Assembly: GCA_945878555.1 (NCBI GenBank)
Contig: CAMDWI010000008.1
Coordinates: 1-64,000 of the forward strand
Direction of reading: 5' to 3'
From: Klebsiella pneumoniae
GTDB lineage: Bacteria > Pseudomonadota > Gammaproteobacteria > Eutrophobiales > Eutrophobiaceae
Length of the DNA: 64,000 nucleotides
Positions within the stretch are counted from its first letter, which is position 1; each line of letters opens with the position of its first letter. Below, piece after piece: positions 7,714 through 16,684 of this stretch. The position numbers and the translations under genes are program-made. Below the pieces are notes generated by a model. It was not told the DNA's origin, ran no database searches, and was given only the letters and a program-made list of their open reading frames with translations.

Positions 7714-8850
7714 CTATAGGTCCAGCGCACTGAATGCAATAGAAAACAATGCATCGGCGACAATCACGAGAAAGATAGACTGGACCACGCTACGAGTAGT
7801 CTGACGTCCAACACTGTCTGCACCACCTCGGGTACGAAATCCCTGGAAACAACCAACCACAACAATGATTGCAGCAAACACCGGGGCCTTGCCAATACCG
7901 ATCATCAGTGTACTCATGCTGACTGCCTTGACGAACCGATCAAGGAACTCACCGTACCCGATATCCAGCTGCACATTTGCCATGATCATGCCCCCGATTA
8001 CCCCGAGTACATCTGCATAAACCGTCAGTAGTGGTAACGCAATCATCAGCGCAATCACTTTTGGCAGGACCAGCATATCCAGCGGGATCATGCCTATCGT
8101 TCGCATTGCATCAATCTCTTCGGTGACAGACATCGTTCCTATTTGCGCGGCATAGGCGGAGCCCGATCGACCGGCAATGATTATAGCGGTGATCAACGGT
8201 GCAAATTCGCGCAACATGGAAAACCCGACAAGGTCGGCCACAAATATACTGGCGCCATAACGTCTGAGTTGATCGGCGCCCTGATACGCGACCACTATTC
8301 CCAGCAAAAACGACAACATTCCGACGATTGGTAATGCGTCAAATCCGGCGGTACGAATATTGAACAGTACCGGCCGCCAGCGCAATCGGGCCGGATGTGC
8401 CATACAACCCGCAAGCGCTGATGCAGTTTCACCAATAAAGCCGAGCAATGCCAGCATCTCACTGAATGTTGCGACTGTATTCCTGCCCAGTCCCTCCAGT
8501 TTCTGACTTGTGGCATGGACCTCCGGTTTAACAGTGTCTGACTGATCGTTCAGATGCTGTCCGGTAAGCTCCAGCATTCTGCAGTATTCAGGCTGCAAGT
8601 CCCGCATTTGCACAACAGTGCCCTGCTTGTGTAATCGTTTAATCATCTTTTGCAGAACCCAGGCACCGGCAGTATCGAGAGCTTGTATGCCTGCACCGTC
8701 AATATGAACATCCGCCTGCGCGGGTACTTGCAGCATGTTCAGTTCTTGCCCGACCGTACCCAGCTGACGAGCGGTCCAGGATCCGGACAAGGTGAGGTCC
8801 TGCGGTGTCGTCCGGGATATCGCAGCAGGTATCACCGACAAGGTTTTCAT
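7714..8850 (-). CDS. MlaE-like permease with an N-terminal STAS domain
   Basis: A 378-aa fusion. Residues ~15-110 form a STAS-like domain (LSGSWTARQLG...VHIDGAGIQALDTAGAWVL), the role played in E. coli by the separate MlaB protein. Residues ~130-378 form the MlaE permease with its conserved motifs (IVGMLSFLLGIVVAYQGADQL, GRSGSAYAAQIGTM, EEIDAMRTIGM). The fusion places the ATPase regulator and permease in one chain and explains why no mlaB gene is in the operon. It is the first gene of the operon, and its promoter region is shared with the divergent M48 protease gene. Confidence 0.9.
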   Translation of the reverse strand: MKTLSVIPAAISRTTPQDLTLSGSWTARQLGTVGQELNMLQVPAQADVHIDGAGIQALDTAGAWVLQKMIKRLHKQGTVVQMRDLQPEYCRMLELTGQHLNDQSDTVKPEVHATSQKLEGLGRNTVATFSEMLALLGFIGETASALAGCMAHPARLRWRPVLFNIRTAGFDALPIVGMLSFLLGIVVAYQGADQLRRYGASIFVADLVGFSMLREFAPLITAIIIAGRSGSAYAAQIGTMSVTEEIDAMRTIGMIPLDMLVLPKVIALMIALPLLTVYADVLGVIGGMIMANVQLDIGYGEFLDRFVKAVSMSTLMIGIGKAPVFAAIIVVVGCFQGFRTRGGADSVGRQTTRSVVQSIFLVIVADALFSIAFSALDL

Positions 8851-8986
8851 AGATGAACCGACATTAGATGAAACAGTATCCCGTGTTTGTTCGCCATCGT
8901 ACAGAACTGGCGGGGTCAGGGAATTACATTAAACGAGGTTCTGAATTGAACTGGCCTTCCCGGATTAAAATATGGAGCAAGATACA

Positions 8987-9799
8987 ATGATCTCATCACG
9001 GCCCCTGGTAGTGCTTTTTATTTTCCTGTCTGGACTGCTATCTGGCGGTTGCGCGACTACCACCTCCGGCGGCTCGGTCGGCTCGGACCGGTCGCAATTG
9101 ATGCTGATATCCTCGCAACAACTCGATCAGATGGCCGCTGAGACGTACACTAAAATGAAGGTGGATGCATCGTCGAAACGTATACTCAACCAGGACCGTA
9201 CCATGCTGGGACGACTGACCAAAATTGCCGGCAGGATTCAACCGCAAACCAGGGTCTTTCGTACGGATGCACCCGCCTGGAAATGGGAAGTTAACCTGAT
9301 CACCAGTGAAGAATTGAATGCCTTCTGCATGCCTGGAGGCAAAATCATGTTTTACTCCGGGCTGATCAAACAGTTACAACTGTCTGACGATGAAATTGCC
9401 GTGGTCATGGGGCATGAGATTTCACATGCCTTACGCGAACATTCGCGTGAACAGATATCCCAGGCGATGGCCGCACAAACAGCAATAGGTATCGGCGCGT
9501 CACTGTTTGGTCTGGGAGAAGGTGCATCGGGTATGGCAAATGCCGGTTATGAGGCCCTGGTGGCAAGCAAATTCAGCAGGACAGATGAGAGTGAAGCTGA
9601 TCGTATCGGTCTGGAGCTGACTGCCCGTGCCGGTTATGACCCGCGAGCCGGTATCACCCTCTGGCAAAAGATGATCAATGCCAGCAAGGGCAACAGACCA
9701 CCGGAATTTCTCAGTTCCCATCCGACCGAAGCCAGTCGTGTACAGCAGATCCAGTCGTTGTTACCGACTGTCATGCCACTTTATGAAGCAACCCGCTAG
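8987..9799 (+). CDS. M48-family metallopeptidase lipoprotein
   Basis: The start at 8987 (MISSRPLVVLF...) is favoured over 8972 because GGAG lies 9 nt upstream of it. The signal ends LLSGGC, a lipobox, so the protein is probably a periplasm-facing lipoprotein. The zinc site is VVMGHEISHALREH (HExxH), with the third ligand in the downstream DESEADRIGLEL segment, as in the M48B/LoiP-BepA group that degrades or refolds outer-membrane proteins. Length (270 aa) fits the family. Its 3' end overlaps the convergent cyclase gene by 29 bp, so the two mRNAs are antisense to each other there. Confidence 0.9.
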   Translation: MISSRPLVVLFIFLSGLLSGGCATTTSGGSVGSDRSQLMLISSQQLDQMAAETYTKMKVDASSKRILNQDRTMLGRLTKIAGRIQPQTRVFRTDAPAWKWEVNLITSEELNAFCMPGGKIMFYSGLIKQLQLSDDEIAVVMGHEISHALREHSREQISQAMAAQTAIGIGASLFGLGEGASGMANAGYEALVASKFSRTDESEADRIGLELTARAGYDPRAGITLWQKMINASKGNRPPEFLSSHPTEASRVQQIQSLLPTVMPLYEATR

Positions 9800-10928
9800 T
9801 ACTGTCTTGCAAGAAGGCCATTCCTTCCGGGACGGGTAAGTTGTTTTTGCTGTTGAGGAACCAGGTTTGCATCTCATCCTTACCCTTGATCTCGACAGAA
9901 CCGCGATTTTCAAGCAGGTAGTTTTCATTCAGACGACCTCGGGTAGACCCTGTTATCTGGATACGCCCGGCCACACCGTGGGACTCCATCCGGCTGGCTG
10001 TATTAACCACATCTCCCCACAGGTCATAGAGAAATTTACGCTTGCCTATGATCCCGGCAATGACTGGACCGGTATCGATACCGACACGTATCTCAAGATG
10101 ATAGGGACTATGTCTGTTAAAGTCATCCATGGCCGCGATCATCTCGAGCGCCATGTCTGCAGCATGGATGGCATGATCATGAACATGAACTGGAAGGCCT
10201 GCAACAGCCATATAGGCATCGCCTATTGTCTTGATCTTCTCAAGTCCGTTCTTGTCGGCAATGGCGTCGAATCGCGTGAAGATGTCATTGAGAACCTTTA
10301 TCAAAACGTCCGGGCTGACAGTTGTCGAAAACCGCGTGAACCCGACGATGTCTGCAAACAGGACCGTCGCCTCCTCGAAGTTATCAGCAATAACTGCTGT
10401 AATGTTGTCTGAAATGACTTCTGAATATCCTTTCAGGCGATCAACGATCGGTTTTGGTAATACGTTAAGTAACAAACGTTCCGAGACTTTCTGTTCCTCG
10501 ATCACCTTTTCGTAGAGTTTTTTTGTCCTCTGGTACAACAAGCGAACTTCCAGCATGTTGTGTACCCGGAGCAGTACCTCTGCGATGTCAAACGGTTTGC
10601 TGATAAAATCCCTCGCCCCGGCATTCAGCGCACGCAGCTTGTGGTCCGGCTGCGCAGTGATTACCAGAACGGGCAGATAGTTACTTGATTCAATTTCTTT
10701 CAGTTGTTCCATCACCTGGAATCCGTCCATGCCGGGCATCTGCAGGTCGAGCAGAATCAGGTCGTACCTGTTGCTGGAGTACAACTCACAAACCTGAGCT
10801 GAATCCGTTGTGGAACTAACGGATACGTAACCGGCGTTCTGAAGCACCTGTTCGAGCAGACGGACATTGGCCGGCTTGTCGTCAACAATCAGGATTTTGC
10901 CATGCAGTATTTCAGCTGTTTCTATCAA
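9771..10928 (-). CDS. Response regulator with class III nucleotide cyclase output
   Basis: A 385-aa protein: receiver domain (residues ~11-128, phospho-Asp in LILLDLQMPGMDG, Lys in ISKPF), a helical linker (~130-175) and a class III cyclase domain (~185-365). The metal-binding Asp lies in TVLFADIVGFTRF. The base-selecting region has Lys in EKIKTIGDAYMAV and Asp in LYDLWGDVVNTASRM, which suits adenylate rather than guanylate cyclase. It overlaps the end of the upstream hybrid kinase by 4 bp, so the kinase is the likely phosphodonor. The cAMP assignment is inferred from these residues only. Confidence 0.9.
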   Translation of the reverse strand: MIETAEILHGKILIVDDKPANVRLLEQVLQNAGYVSVSSTTDSAQVCELYSSNRYDLILLDLQMPGMDGFQVMEQLKEIESSNYLPVLVITAQPDHKLRALNAGARDFISKPFDIAEVLLRVHNMLEVRLLYQRTKKLYEKVIEEQKVSERLLLNVLPKPIVDRLKGYSEVISDNITAVIADNFEEATVLFADIVGFTRFSTTVSPDVLIKVLNDIFTRFDAIADKNGLEKIKTIGDAYMAVAGLPVHVHDHAIHAADMALEMIAAMDDFNRHSPYHLEIRVGIDTGPVIAGIIGKRKFLYDLWGDVVNTASRMESHGVAGRIQITGSTRGRLNENYLLENRGSVEIKGKDEMQTWFLNSKNNLPVPEGMAFLQDSTSGLLHKVA

Positions 10929-13927
10929 GTTATCTCCTTGCTACTTTCTGGCGCTTCCATGGATGAGGCCGATATGTCCAGTGCTTCATCCAGCGCATCC
11001 ATGAACTCATTGACCTTGAATGGCTTGGTAAGATAGCGCATGAATCCTGCTTCCAGCCCCTTGTTGATATCACTACGCACTGCATTTGCACTTATCGCGA
11101 TTACCGGGATGTGTGTCGTCAACGGGTCGTCCTGCAACATTTTTAATGCCTGACTACCGCTAATGCCGGGCAAATTTATGTCCATCAGGATGACGTCCGG
11201 TTTTTCATTGTGCGCGAGTTCAACCCCAAGAATGCCGGTTACAGCTGTAAGCAGACGTATGTCGGTACGGCGCGCAATCAATTGTTCTACCAGCATCATA
11301 TTTGCCGGATTGTCCTCTACATAGAGCAAGGTTCGGGGATGCATACCTTGCTTTACTGTCTTTACAGTCCTGATAGTCGAACTCTCTACTGCAATTCCGG
11401 GTTTGGTCGTCGTCTCCAGTTCAAACCAGAAAACGGTTCCAACACCCACTGTACTGTCCACCCCTATCACACCTCCCATCAGTTCAGTAATGCGCTTGCT
11501 CATTACCAGGCCGATTCCAGTCCCTTCCTCCGTACTACTCTCCCGACCGAGCCGGTTGAACGGCTGAAACAGTTGGGTCAGTTTTTCCGGCGCCAATCCC
11601 GCACCTGTGTCAGCGATACTGACACGGGTACGCCCGGCTTTGCCCGCAGTACACGCAACAACAACCGATCCATTTGTACTGTTGTATTTAATCGCATTGG
11701 AAAGCAGATTGATAAAAACCTGCTTCAAACGGGTCCGGTCTGCCATGACAAAGTTGTTGACTCCTGGTCCGGGAAAAGTCATTTTGATACCACGCTTTTG
11801 TGCCAGCGGCTCGATCATTGCCTCGCATTCAAGCATGACTTCGGCCAGAGACACAGGCTCCTTGGACAAGGACAGTTTTCCGGACTCAATTACGGCAAGA
11901 TCGAGGATCTCGTTGATCAGTTCAAGCAGATACCAGCCCGCATGGAGTATCTGATCTATGCTGGCCTTTTGTGAGGGTGTGGCCGGCGGAGTGTCTGAAT
12001 TCATCAATTGTGCAAATCCCAGAATCGCATTCAGGGGGGAACGCAGTTCATGGCTCATGCTGGACAGGAAATCAGACTTGGCGAGGTTGGCCTTTTTTGC
12101 CACGGATATGGCACTCTCCAGCTCAATGTTCTTCTCCTGCAGAACCTGATCCAGACGTTTGCGCTCGGTGACGTCGCGTGCAGCAGCAAATACACCCTGC
12201 AGTGTCCTGTCCCGATCATAGAAGGTAGTCGCATTGTAGGAAACAACGGTTTCCTCACCGTCTCTGGCACGCGCAGTGAGCTCGAAATCGGTCACTTTTT
12301 TCAGGCTTAACACCTGTTTTATGGCGGCCTCGGCCCGTTCCGGATCGGTAAAACAATTCTTGAACGGGGCACCGATTAATTCATCACGAGTGCTACCGGT
12401 CAGCGCCTCCGTCTGTTTGTTTACATCGGTAATGATACCGGACGGATCGGTAGTCATAATTGCGTCTATATTCGATTCAATCAGGGAACGTGTGTAAAAC
12501 TGCTGATCACGCAGACGCTGATCAAGCTTCTTCTGCTCTGCCTCTACCTGCTTGCGTGCGGTATTATCAGTGCCGATCAACAGGTAACCAATTATTCCGC
12601 CCTGGGCATCGCGTAACGCAGTAACAGATACCACGGCCGGGAAGCGGCTTCCATCCTTGCGGATATAAGTCAGTTCATAGATATCCTCGATTCCACGCGA
12701 GGCCTTGAACACCAGCGCCTCAAAACCTGGCGTAATCGGGGTAGACAGTTCCGCACTCAAGGCCTTGGCCCGGGCGATGACTTCCTGGGGATCAGAGATA
12801 TCGGCCGGGGTAATCTTGTTCATCACATCGGCTGCCACGTAACCCAGCATACGCTCGGCACCTACATTAAAAATCTGGATGACACCTTTTGCATCGGTAG
12901 CAATGCTTGAAAAATTTGCACTGTTAAAGATAGCATTCTGCAGGGCTCCTGCCTTCAGCAGCTCGGCTTCGGCGTGCTTGCGTGCGGTATTATCAGTACC
13001 TATCAACAGATAACCAATAATCCCGTTTTCATCTTCGGCGTCACGCAGGGCGGTAACTGACACGACTGCCGGAAAACGACTGCCGTCCTTTCGGATATAG
13101 GTCAACTCATAGATATCTTCAATACCGCGTGAGGCCTTGAATACCAGCGCCTCAAATCCAGGCATAATTGGGGTCCCGAGTTCAAGGCTTAACGCCCTGG
13201 CTCGGGCAATCACTTCCTGCGGGTCAGAGATATCAGCAGGGGTAATCTTGTTCATCACATCGGTGGCCGCATATCCCAGCATACGCTCCGCACCAACGTT
13301 AAAGATCTGGATTACGCCCTTCGCGTCCGTTGCAATACTGGAGAAGTTGGCGCTGTTGAAGATCGCACTCTGGAGTGCTCCGGCCTTGCGCAGAGCCTCT
13401 TCTGCATGCTTGCGTGCAGTATTATCGGTACCAATCAACAGATAGCCTATGATCCCTTGCTGTTCATCACGCAGTGCCGTAACCGACACTACTGCCGGGA
13501 ACCGGCTGCCATCCTTGCGGATATAGGTCAATTCATAGATGTCCTCGATTCCACGTGAGGCCTTGAACACCAGTGCCTCGAATCCCGGGGTAATCGGGGT
13601 ATCGAACTCCAGACTCAACGTCGCTGCCCGCTCTACCACTTCCTGTGGGTCTGAGATATCGGCCGGGGTTATTTTGTTCAGTACGTCTGCTGCTGCATAA
13701 CCCAGCATGCGCTCGGCACCGACATTAAAGATCTGGATAACACCCTTTTCATCTGTTGCAATACTGGAAAAGTTGGCACTGTTAAATATGGCATCTTGTA
13801 GCGCACCTGTCTTGAGCAGGTTTCTTTGACGTCGAAACTCCGTTATCCCGCCCACACCAGGATGTTTATCATCAATCCTGTCATCGGATACCGTTTTTAA
13901 CACCGAATCTTCCACATTTATTGCCAT
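10925..13927 (-). CDS. Hybrid sensor histidine kinase with three near-identical PAS units
   Basis: The start at ATG 13927 (MAINVEDSV) is preferred to the TTG at 13969. No membrane span is visible, so it should be cytoplasmic. In ORF-track numbering, three PAS units begin near residues 54, 196 and 340, each 142-144 residues long and almost the same (FNSANFSSIATD... GYLLIGTDNTARK). A fourth, unrelated PAS follows (~505-625). The kinase core has His in SMSHELRSPLN (~640) and an ATPase domain with DTGAGLAPEKL and GTGIGLVMSK. A C-terminal receiver (~880-995) has the Asp in LMDINLPG. The cyclase response regulator follows with a 4-bp overlap. The long DNA repeats mean assemblies here may collapse units. 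Confidence 0.9.
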   Translation of the reverse strand: MAINVEDSVLKTVSDDRIDDKHPGVGGITEFRRQRNLLKTGALQDAIFNSANFSSIATDEKGVIQIFNVGAERMLGYAAADVLNKITPADISDPQEVVERAATLSLEFDTPITPGFEALVFKASRGIEDIYELTYIRKDGSRFPAVVSVTALRDEQQGIIGYLLIGTDNTARKHAEEALRKAGALQSAIFNSANFSSIATDAKGVIQIFNVGAERMLGYAATDVMNKITPADISDPQEVIARARALSLELGTPIMPGFEALVFKASRGIEDIYELTYIRKDGSRFPAVVSVTALRDAEDENGIIGYLLIGTDNTARKHAEAELLKAGALQNAIFNSANFSSIATDAKGVIQIFNVGAERMLGYVAADVMNKITPADISDPQEVIARAKALSAELSTPITPGFEALVFKASRGIEDIYELTYIRKDGSRFPAVVSVTALRDAQGGIIGYLLIGTDNTARKQVEAEQKKLDQRLRDQQFYTRSLIESNIDAIMTTDPSGIITDVNKQTEALTGSTRDELIGAPFKNCFTDPERAEAAIKQVLSLKKVTDFELTARARDGEETVVSYNATTFYDRDRTLQGVFAAARDVTERKRLDQVLQEKNIELESAISVAKKANLAKSDFLSSMSHELRSPLNAILGFAQLMNSDTPPATPSQKASIDQILHAGWYLLELINEILDLAVIESGKLSLSKEPVSLAEVMLECEAMIEPLAQKRGIKMTFPGPGVNNFVMADRTRLKQVFINLLSNAIKYNSTNGSVVVACTAGKAGRTRVSIADTGAGLAPEKLTQLFQPFNRLGRESSTEEGTGIGLVMSKRITELMGGVIGVDSTVGVGTVFWFELETTTKPGIAVESSTIRTVKTVKQGMHPRTLLYVEDNPANMMLVEQLIARRTDIRLLTAVTGILGVELAHNEKPDVILMDINLPGISGSQALKMLQDDPLTTHIPVIAISANAVRSDINKGLEAGFMRYLTKPFKVNEFMDALDEALDISASSMEAPESSKEIT

Positions 13928-14250
13928 GGTGATACCTGGTTTCGTAAGTCGTAGAATTTCATTCACCAAAATTATCTGTCGGTATATTGCAGGTGATGGT
14001 TAGTCGACTATCTGCCGCTCAATGCACTGTATTTTGCGGACAAGTCCCGCCCCCCTGTTGATGCGGGTACCATTCCGCGCATGTTCCCGATCAGAATCTA
14101 CTGCATGATGTTCAATGTATCTGTGCGTCACCACACATGACAGGATGTCATTAAAGCAGACCCTTTTATGTACGTTAGCGCACTGAGCATCCTCTTGTAT
14201 GATCCTGATAATCGCTGTTGCGATAACTGCACAACTGAAGACTGATATTG
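13928..14250. other. Divergent intergenic region with a 16-bp palindrome
   Basis: About 320 bp between the hybrid kinase gene and the divergent PBP-like gene. Both promoters should lie here. The only clear structure is the palindrome at 14169-14184, listed separately. Confidence 0.5.
14169..14184. promoter_or_regulatory. Palindromic operator-like site, copy 1
   Basis: TGTACGTTAGCGCACT matches 15 of 16 bases of TGTACGTTAGCGCACA at 22937 and is close to TGTACGTTATCGCACA at 22841. The consensus TGTRCGYT-ARCGYACA is an inverted repeat with the TGT...ACA ends typical of Crp/Fnr-type sites. It is centred about 75 bp upstream of the ATG at 14251. That the nearby Crp/Fnr regulators bind it is an inference. 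Confidence 0.55.
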
Positions 14251-14691
14251 ATGAATTTTAAGAGAAAATTGAAATTTTCCACGTTATTGCCATTTTACCT
14301 GGTGATAAGCCTGGTCAACTGCGCGACATCAGCAGATGTTGTGGCCGTTGTCTCGGCCAGCTGCACCATAAACACCTTGAGCAAAAACGAGGTCAGGAAT
14401 ATTTTTCTTGGCCTTGAGGATCAGACTACAGACAGCCTGAAAATAATCCCGATTGATCAGGCAGAAAACTCACCTGTGCGCCATGAGTTTTACCTTATGC
14501 TGGACAATAAGTCCCCGACACAGGTCAAGGCACATTGGTCTCAGGTCGTCTTCACTGGCAGGGGATTGCCACCCGATCAGGTTGCAAACAGCGAAGAGAT
14601 GAAGCTCTATCTGCTGACTCATCCCGATACGATTGGATACCTTGAGAAGGAGATGGTGGACGACAGTCTGAAAATAGTATTTCCTCAATAA
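14251..14691 (+). CDS. Small PstS-like periplasmic substrate-binding-domain protein
   Basis: The 146-aa product (ATG 14251, directly after a TTG that the ORF track used) has a signal peptide ending near NCATSADVV. The mature part resembles one lobe of PstS-type phosphate-binding proteins: VVAVVSASCTINTLSKNEV at the N-terminus, then VRNIFLGLEDQ and a C-terminal GYLEKEMVDDSLKIV. Such short 'phosphate ABC transporter substrate-binding-like' proteins often lie beside sensory kinases and cyclases and may act as sensors rather than in uptake. It lies between two signalling transcription units, and a 16-bp palindrome sits upstream. The ligand is unknown. Confidence 0.75.
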   Translation: MNFKRKLKFSTLLPFYLVISLVNCATSADVVAVVSASCTINTLSKNEVRNIFLGLEDQTTDSLKIIPIDQAENSPVRHEFYLMLDNKSPTQVKAHWSQVVFTGRGLPPDQVANSEEMKLYLLTHPDTIGYLEKEMVDDSLKIVFPQ

Positions 14692-14753
14692 ACTATTAAA
14701 TAATGTATTGTCTTTTCACATGGATACTAATGGTGTCCCTGTCGCAACTAACT

Positions 14754-16673
14754 TCAAACAGTATTATCCTCATGTATTGTTGATTTCTTTTTATAACTCG
14801 CAATCACGACACAATTACGTCCCGCTGCCTTGGCACTGTACATGGCCTCATCTACCGAACGTACAAGATCATCACCACTGCAGCCATTGCCAGGGAATGC
14901 TGCAACGCCGAATGAAGCCGTCACCCGGACAATACCCACTTCTGATTCAACCTGCATTTCAGCTACAGTGGCTCGTAAATGCTCTGCACGTTTTTGAGTA
15001 ACCTCCAGCGTCATGTCCGGCAGCAGCAGCAAAAATTCCTCACCTCCATACCGACACACAATATCACTGCCACGGGCTGAAGCTTTCAACAGCTCTGCGA
15101 ATAACCGCAGCACTTCGTCACCGAACAGATGTCCATGAATATCATTTATGCTCTTGAAATGATCGATGTCGCATAATATCAGTCCGATTGAACCAGCCTC
15201 ACGTGTAGCACGGATCAATTCGCGCCGCATTACATCATTTAGATAACGACGGTTAAACAGGTCTGTCAGCGGGTCGCGTATAGTCTGCTCGCGGAGTTGT
15301 TCCTGCATTTTCTGCATTTCCTCCTCGACAAGTTTGCGATCGGTAATATCAGTCGCAATACCGACCAGGTAGGGTTTTATAGCTGTATCCAGTCTTGCCG
15401 CACTTAAACTGAAATAACGTATCCCTGACCTGGTAATCAGCCGTGCCACAATAGTGGCAGTCCCGTGTTCAAAGCCTTCCCGGATGTTTTTTGCAACTAA
15501 CGGACGATCCTCCTCATATACCGTATCCAGTGCAGTGGTTATCGCCATCTGGGCATCAGATAGATCCAGCATATCTTTCATGTTATTGTTCCAGCGGACC
15601 ATGCAACCGTTGCTATCAATAACACAAAATCCTTCCGGTATACTCGCAATCAGCGTGTTCGAGAAGTTTCTTTCATCCTCAATGACCTGTTCAGCAAGCT
15701 GGCGCCTCAGGGTGTTGGTCTGACTCATGCGCGCCCATGCCATAACAATCAGTAACACTCCAATACTGCTTGCGAAAGCACGCCAAAGATAGATCTGGCG
15801 TTGCTGTCGTGTAGCCAGCATCTGTTCTTCTTCAGACAATCCCGCAACGATAGCCAGCGGGTAATTGAAAATCAGATGTGCGTCAGTAAAGCGCCGTACT
15901 CCGTCCCAGTTGTTGGTGATTAGTCTCGCTGTATTAATCCAGGAATCTGCGAGCGTGATCCTGGCAGCAAAATCCACACTACCGCCGCTTGATATCACTG
16001 CACCACTGCGTCTGACACGAAACTTGCCGTCAGCCCCAACCACACCCAGCACACCCTGTTCCCCCAGTTTTGCCGCTTCGTAACCACTAACAAAATATCC
16101 TGCATCTACTGCTATGACCACCATGCCAGTAAAACTTCCGTCCGTCGTAACCAACTGGCGACTGAAATACAGCGTCCATTCACCGGTCTCCTGATTCAGC
16201 ACCGGGAGACCAACACCAAGCTCATCTTTCACGTGACTACCGGGAATGTATTCATAGCCCCCAATACTGGACATTGTGGCGTGACTCGTGCTGGCCACAA
16301 CTTTGCCCTTGTTGTCAATTATTGTGACGATGAACAACAGATCGACAGGCAATAACTTTCTCGCTTTTAACTCTGCCAGCACACTGTCACTTCCTCCCTG
16401 TTCGTATGCATACATGACTACCTTCAGGGTATTATCAATTTCGTCCAAGGCTCGCAACACCTGTGCTTCATAGGAAATCGATATTTCATGCACCAGTACT
16501 TTTGCCGTGTTCACAGCGGCTACACGCTCACTGTTAATCAGGATTATCGTTGTGACCCAGATCAGTGACAGCATGATTACTGCAATCACTGGATACAGGA
16601 TGCGTGGCTCTGTCGTCTGGCTTAACCGTAACCAGACTCTGGTGGCTGTATCGCTATGGTAATGTGGCATCAT
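14754..16673 (-). CDS. Membrane diguanylate cyclase (Cache-PAS-GGDEF)
   Basis: The 639-aa protein has a membrane span at ~25-48, a periplasmic Cache-type sensor region (~55-290, with VVASTSHATMSSIGGYEYIP), a second span (~300-320), a PAS domain (~345-455) and a GGDEF domain (~475-625). The active-site motif is RYGGEEF (~543). An RGSD motif lies five residues upstream and matches the RxxD inhibitory site, so product feedback by c-di-GMP is likely. The gene follows the 1365-aa PAS-GGDEF-EAL gene by only 11 bp, suggesting cotranscription of a synthase and a phosphodiesterase. Confidence 0.92.
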   Translation of the reverse strand: MMPHYHSDTATRVWLRLSQTTEPRILYPVIAVIMLSLIWVTTIILINSERVAAVNTAKVLVHEISISYEAQVLRALDEIDNTLKVVMYAYEQGGSDSVLAELKARKLLPVDLLFIVTIIDNKGKVVASTSHATMSSIGGYEYIPGSHVKDELGVGLPVLNQETGEWTLYFSRQLVTTDGSFTGMVVIAVDAGYFVSGYEAAKLGEQGVLGVVGADGKFRVRRSGAVISSGGSVDFAARITLADSWINTARLITNNWDGVRRFTDAHLIFNYPLAIVAGLSEEEQMLATRQQRQIYLWRAFASSIGVLLIVMAWARMSQTNTLRRQLAEQVIEDERNFSNTLIASIPEGFCVIDSNGCMVRWNNNMKDMLDLSDAQMAITTALDTVYEEDRPLVAKNIREGFEHGTATIVARLITRSGIRYFSLSAARLDTAIKPYLVGIATDITDRKLVEEEMQKMQEQLREQTIRDPLTDLFNRRYLNDVMRRELIRATREAGSIGLILCDIDHFKSINDIHGHLFGDEVLRLFAELLKASARGSDIVCRYGGEEFLLLLPDMTLEVTQKRAEHLRATVAEMQVESEVGIVRVTASFGVAAFPGNGCSGDDLVRSVDEAMYSAKAAGRNCVVIASYKKKSTIHEDNTV

Positions 16674-16684
16674 TGATTATTGAT

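Noticed and set aside
12540-13811. Direct DNA repeats as a CRISPR or tandem non-coding array
   Set aside because: The repeats are ~430 bp and in frame, and encode PAS domains within one open kinase gene.
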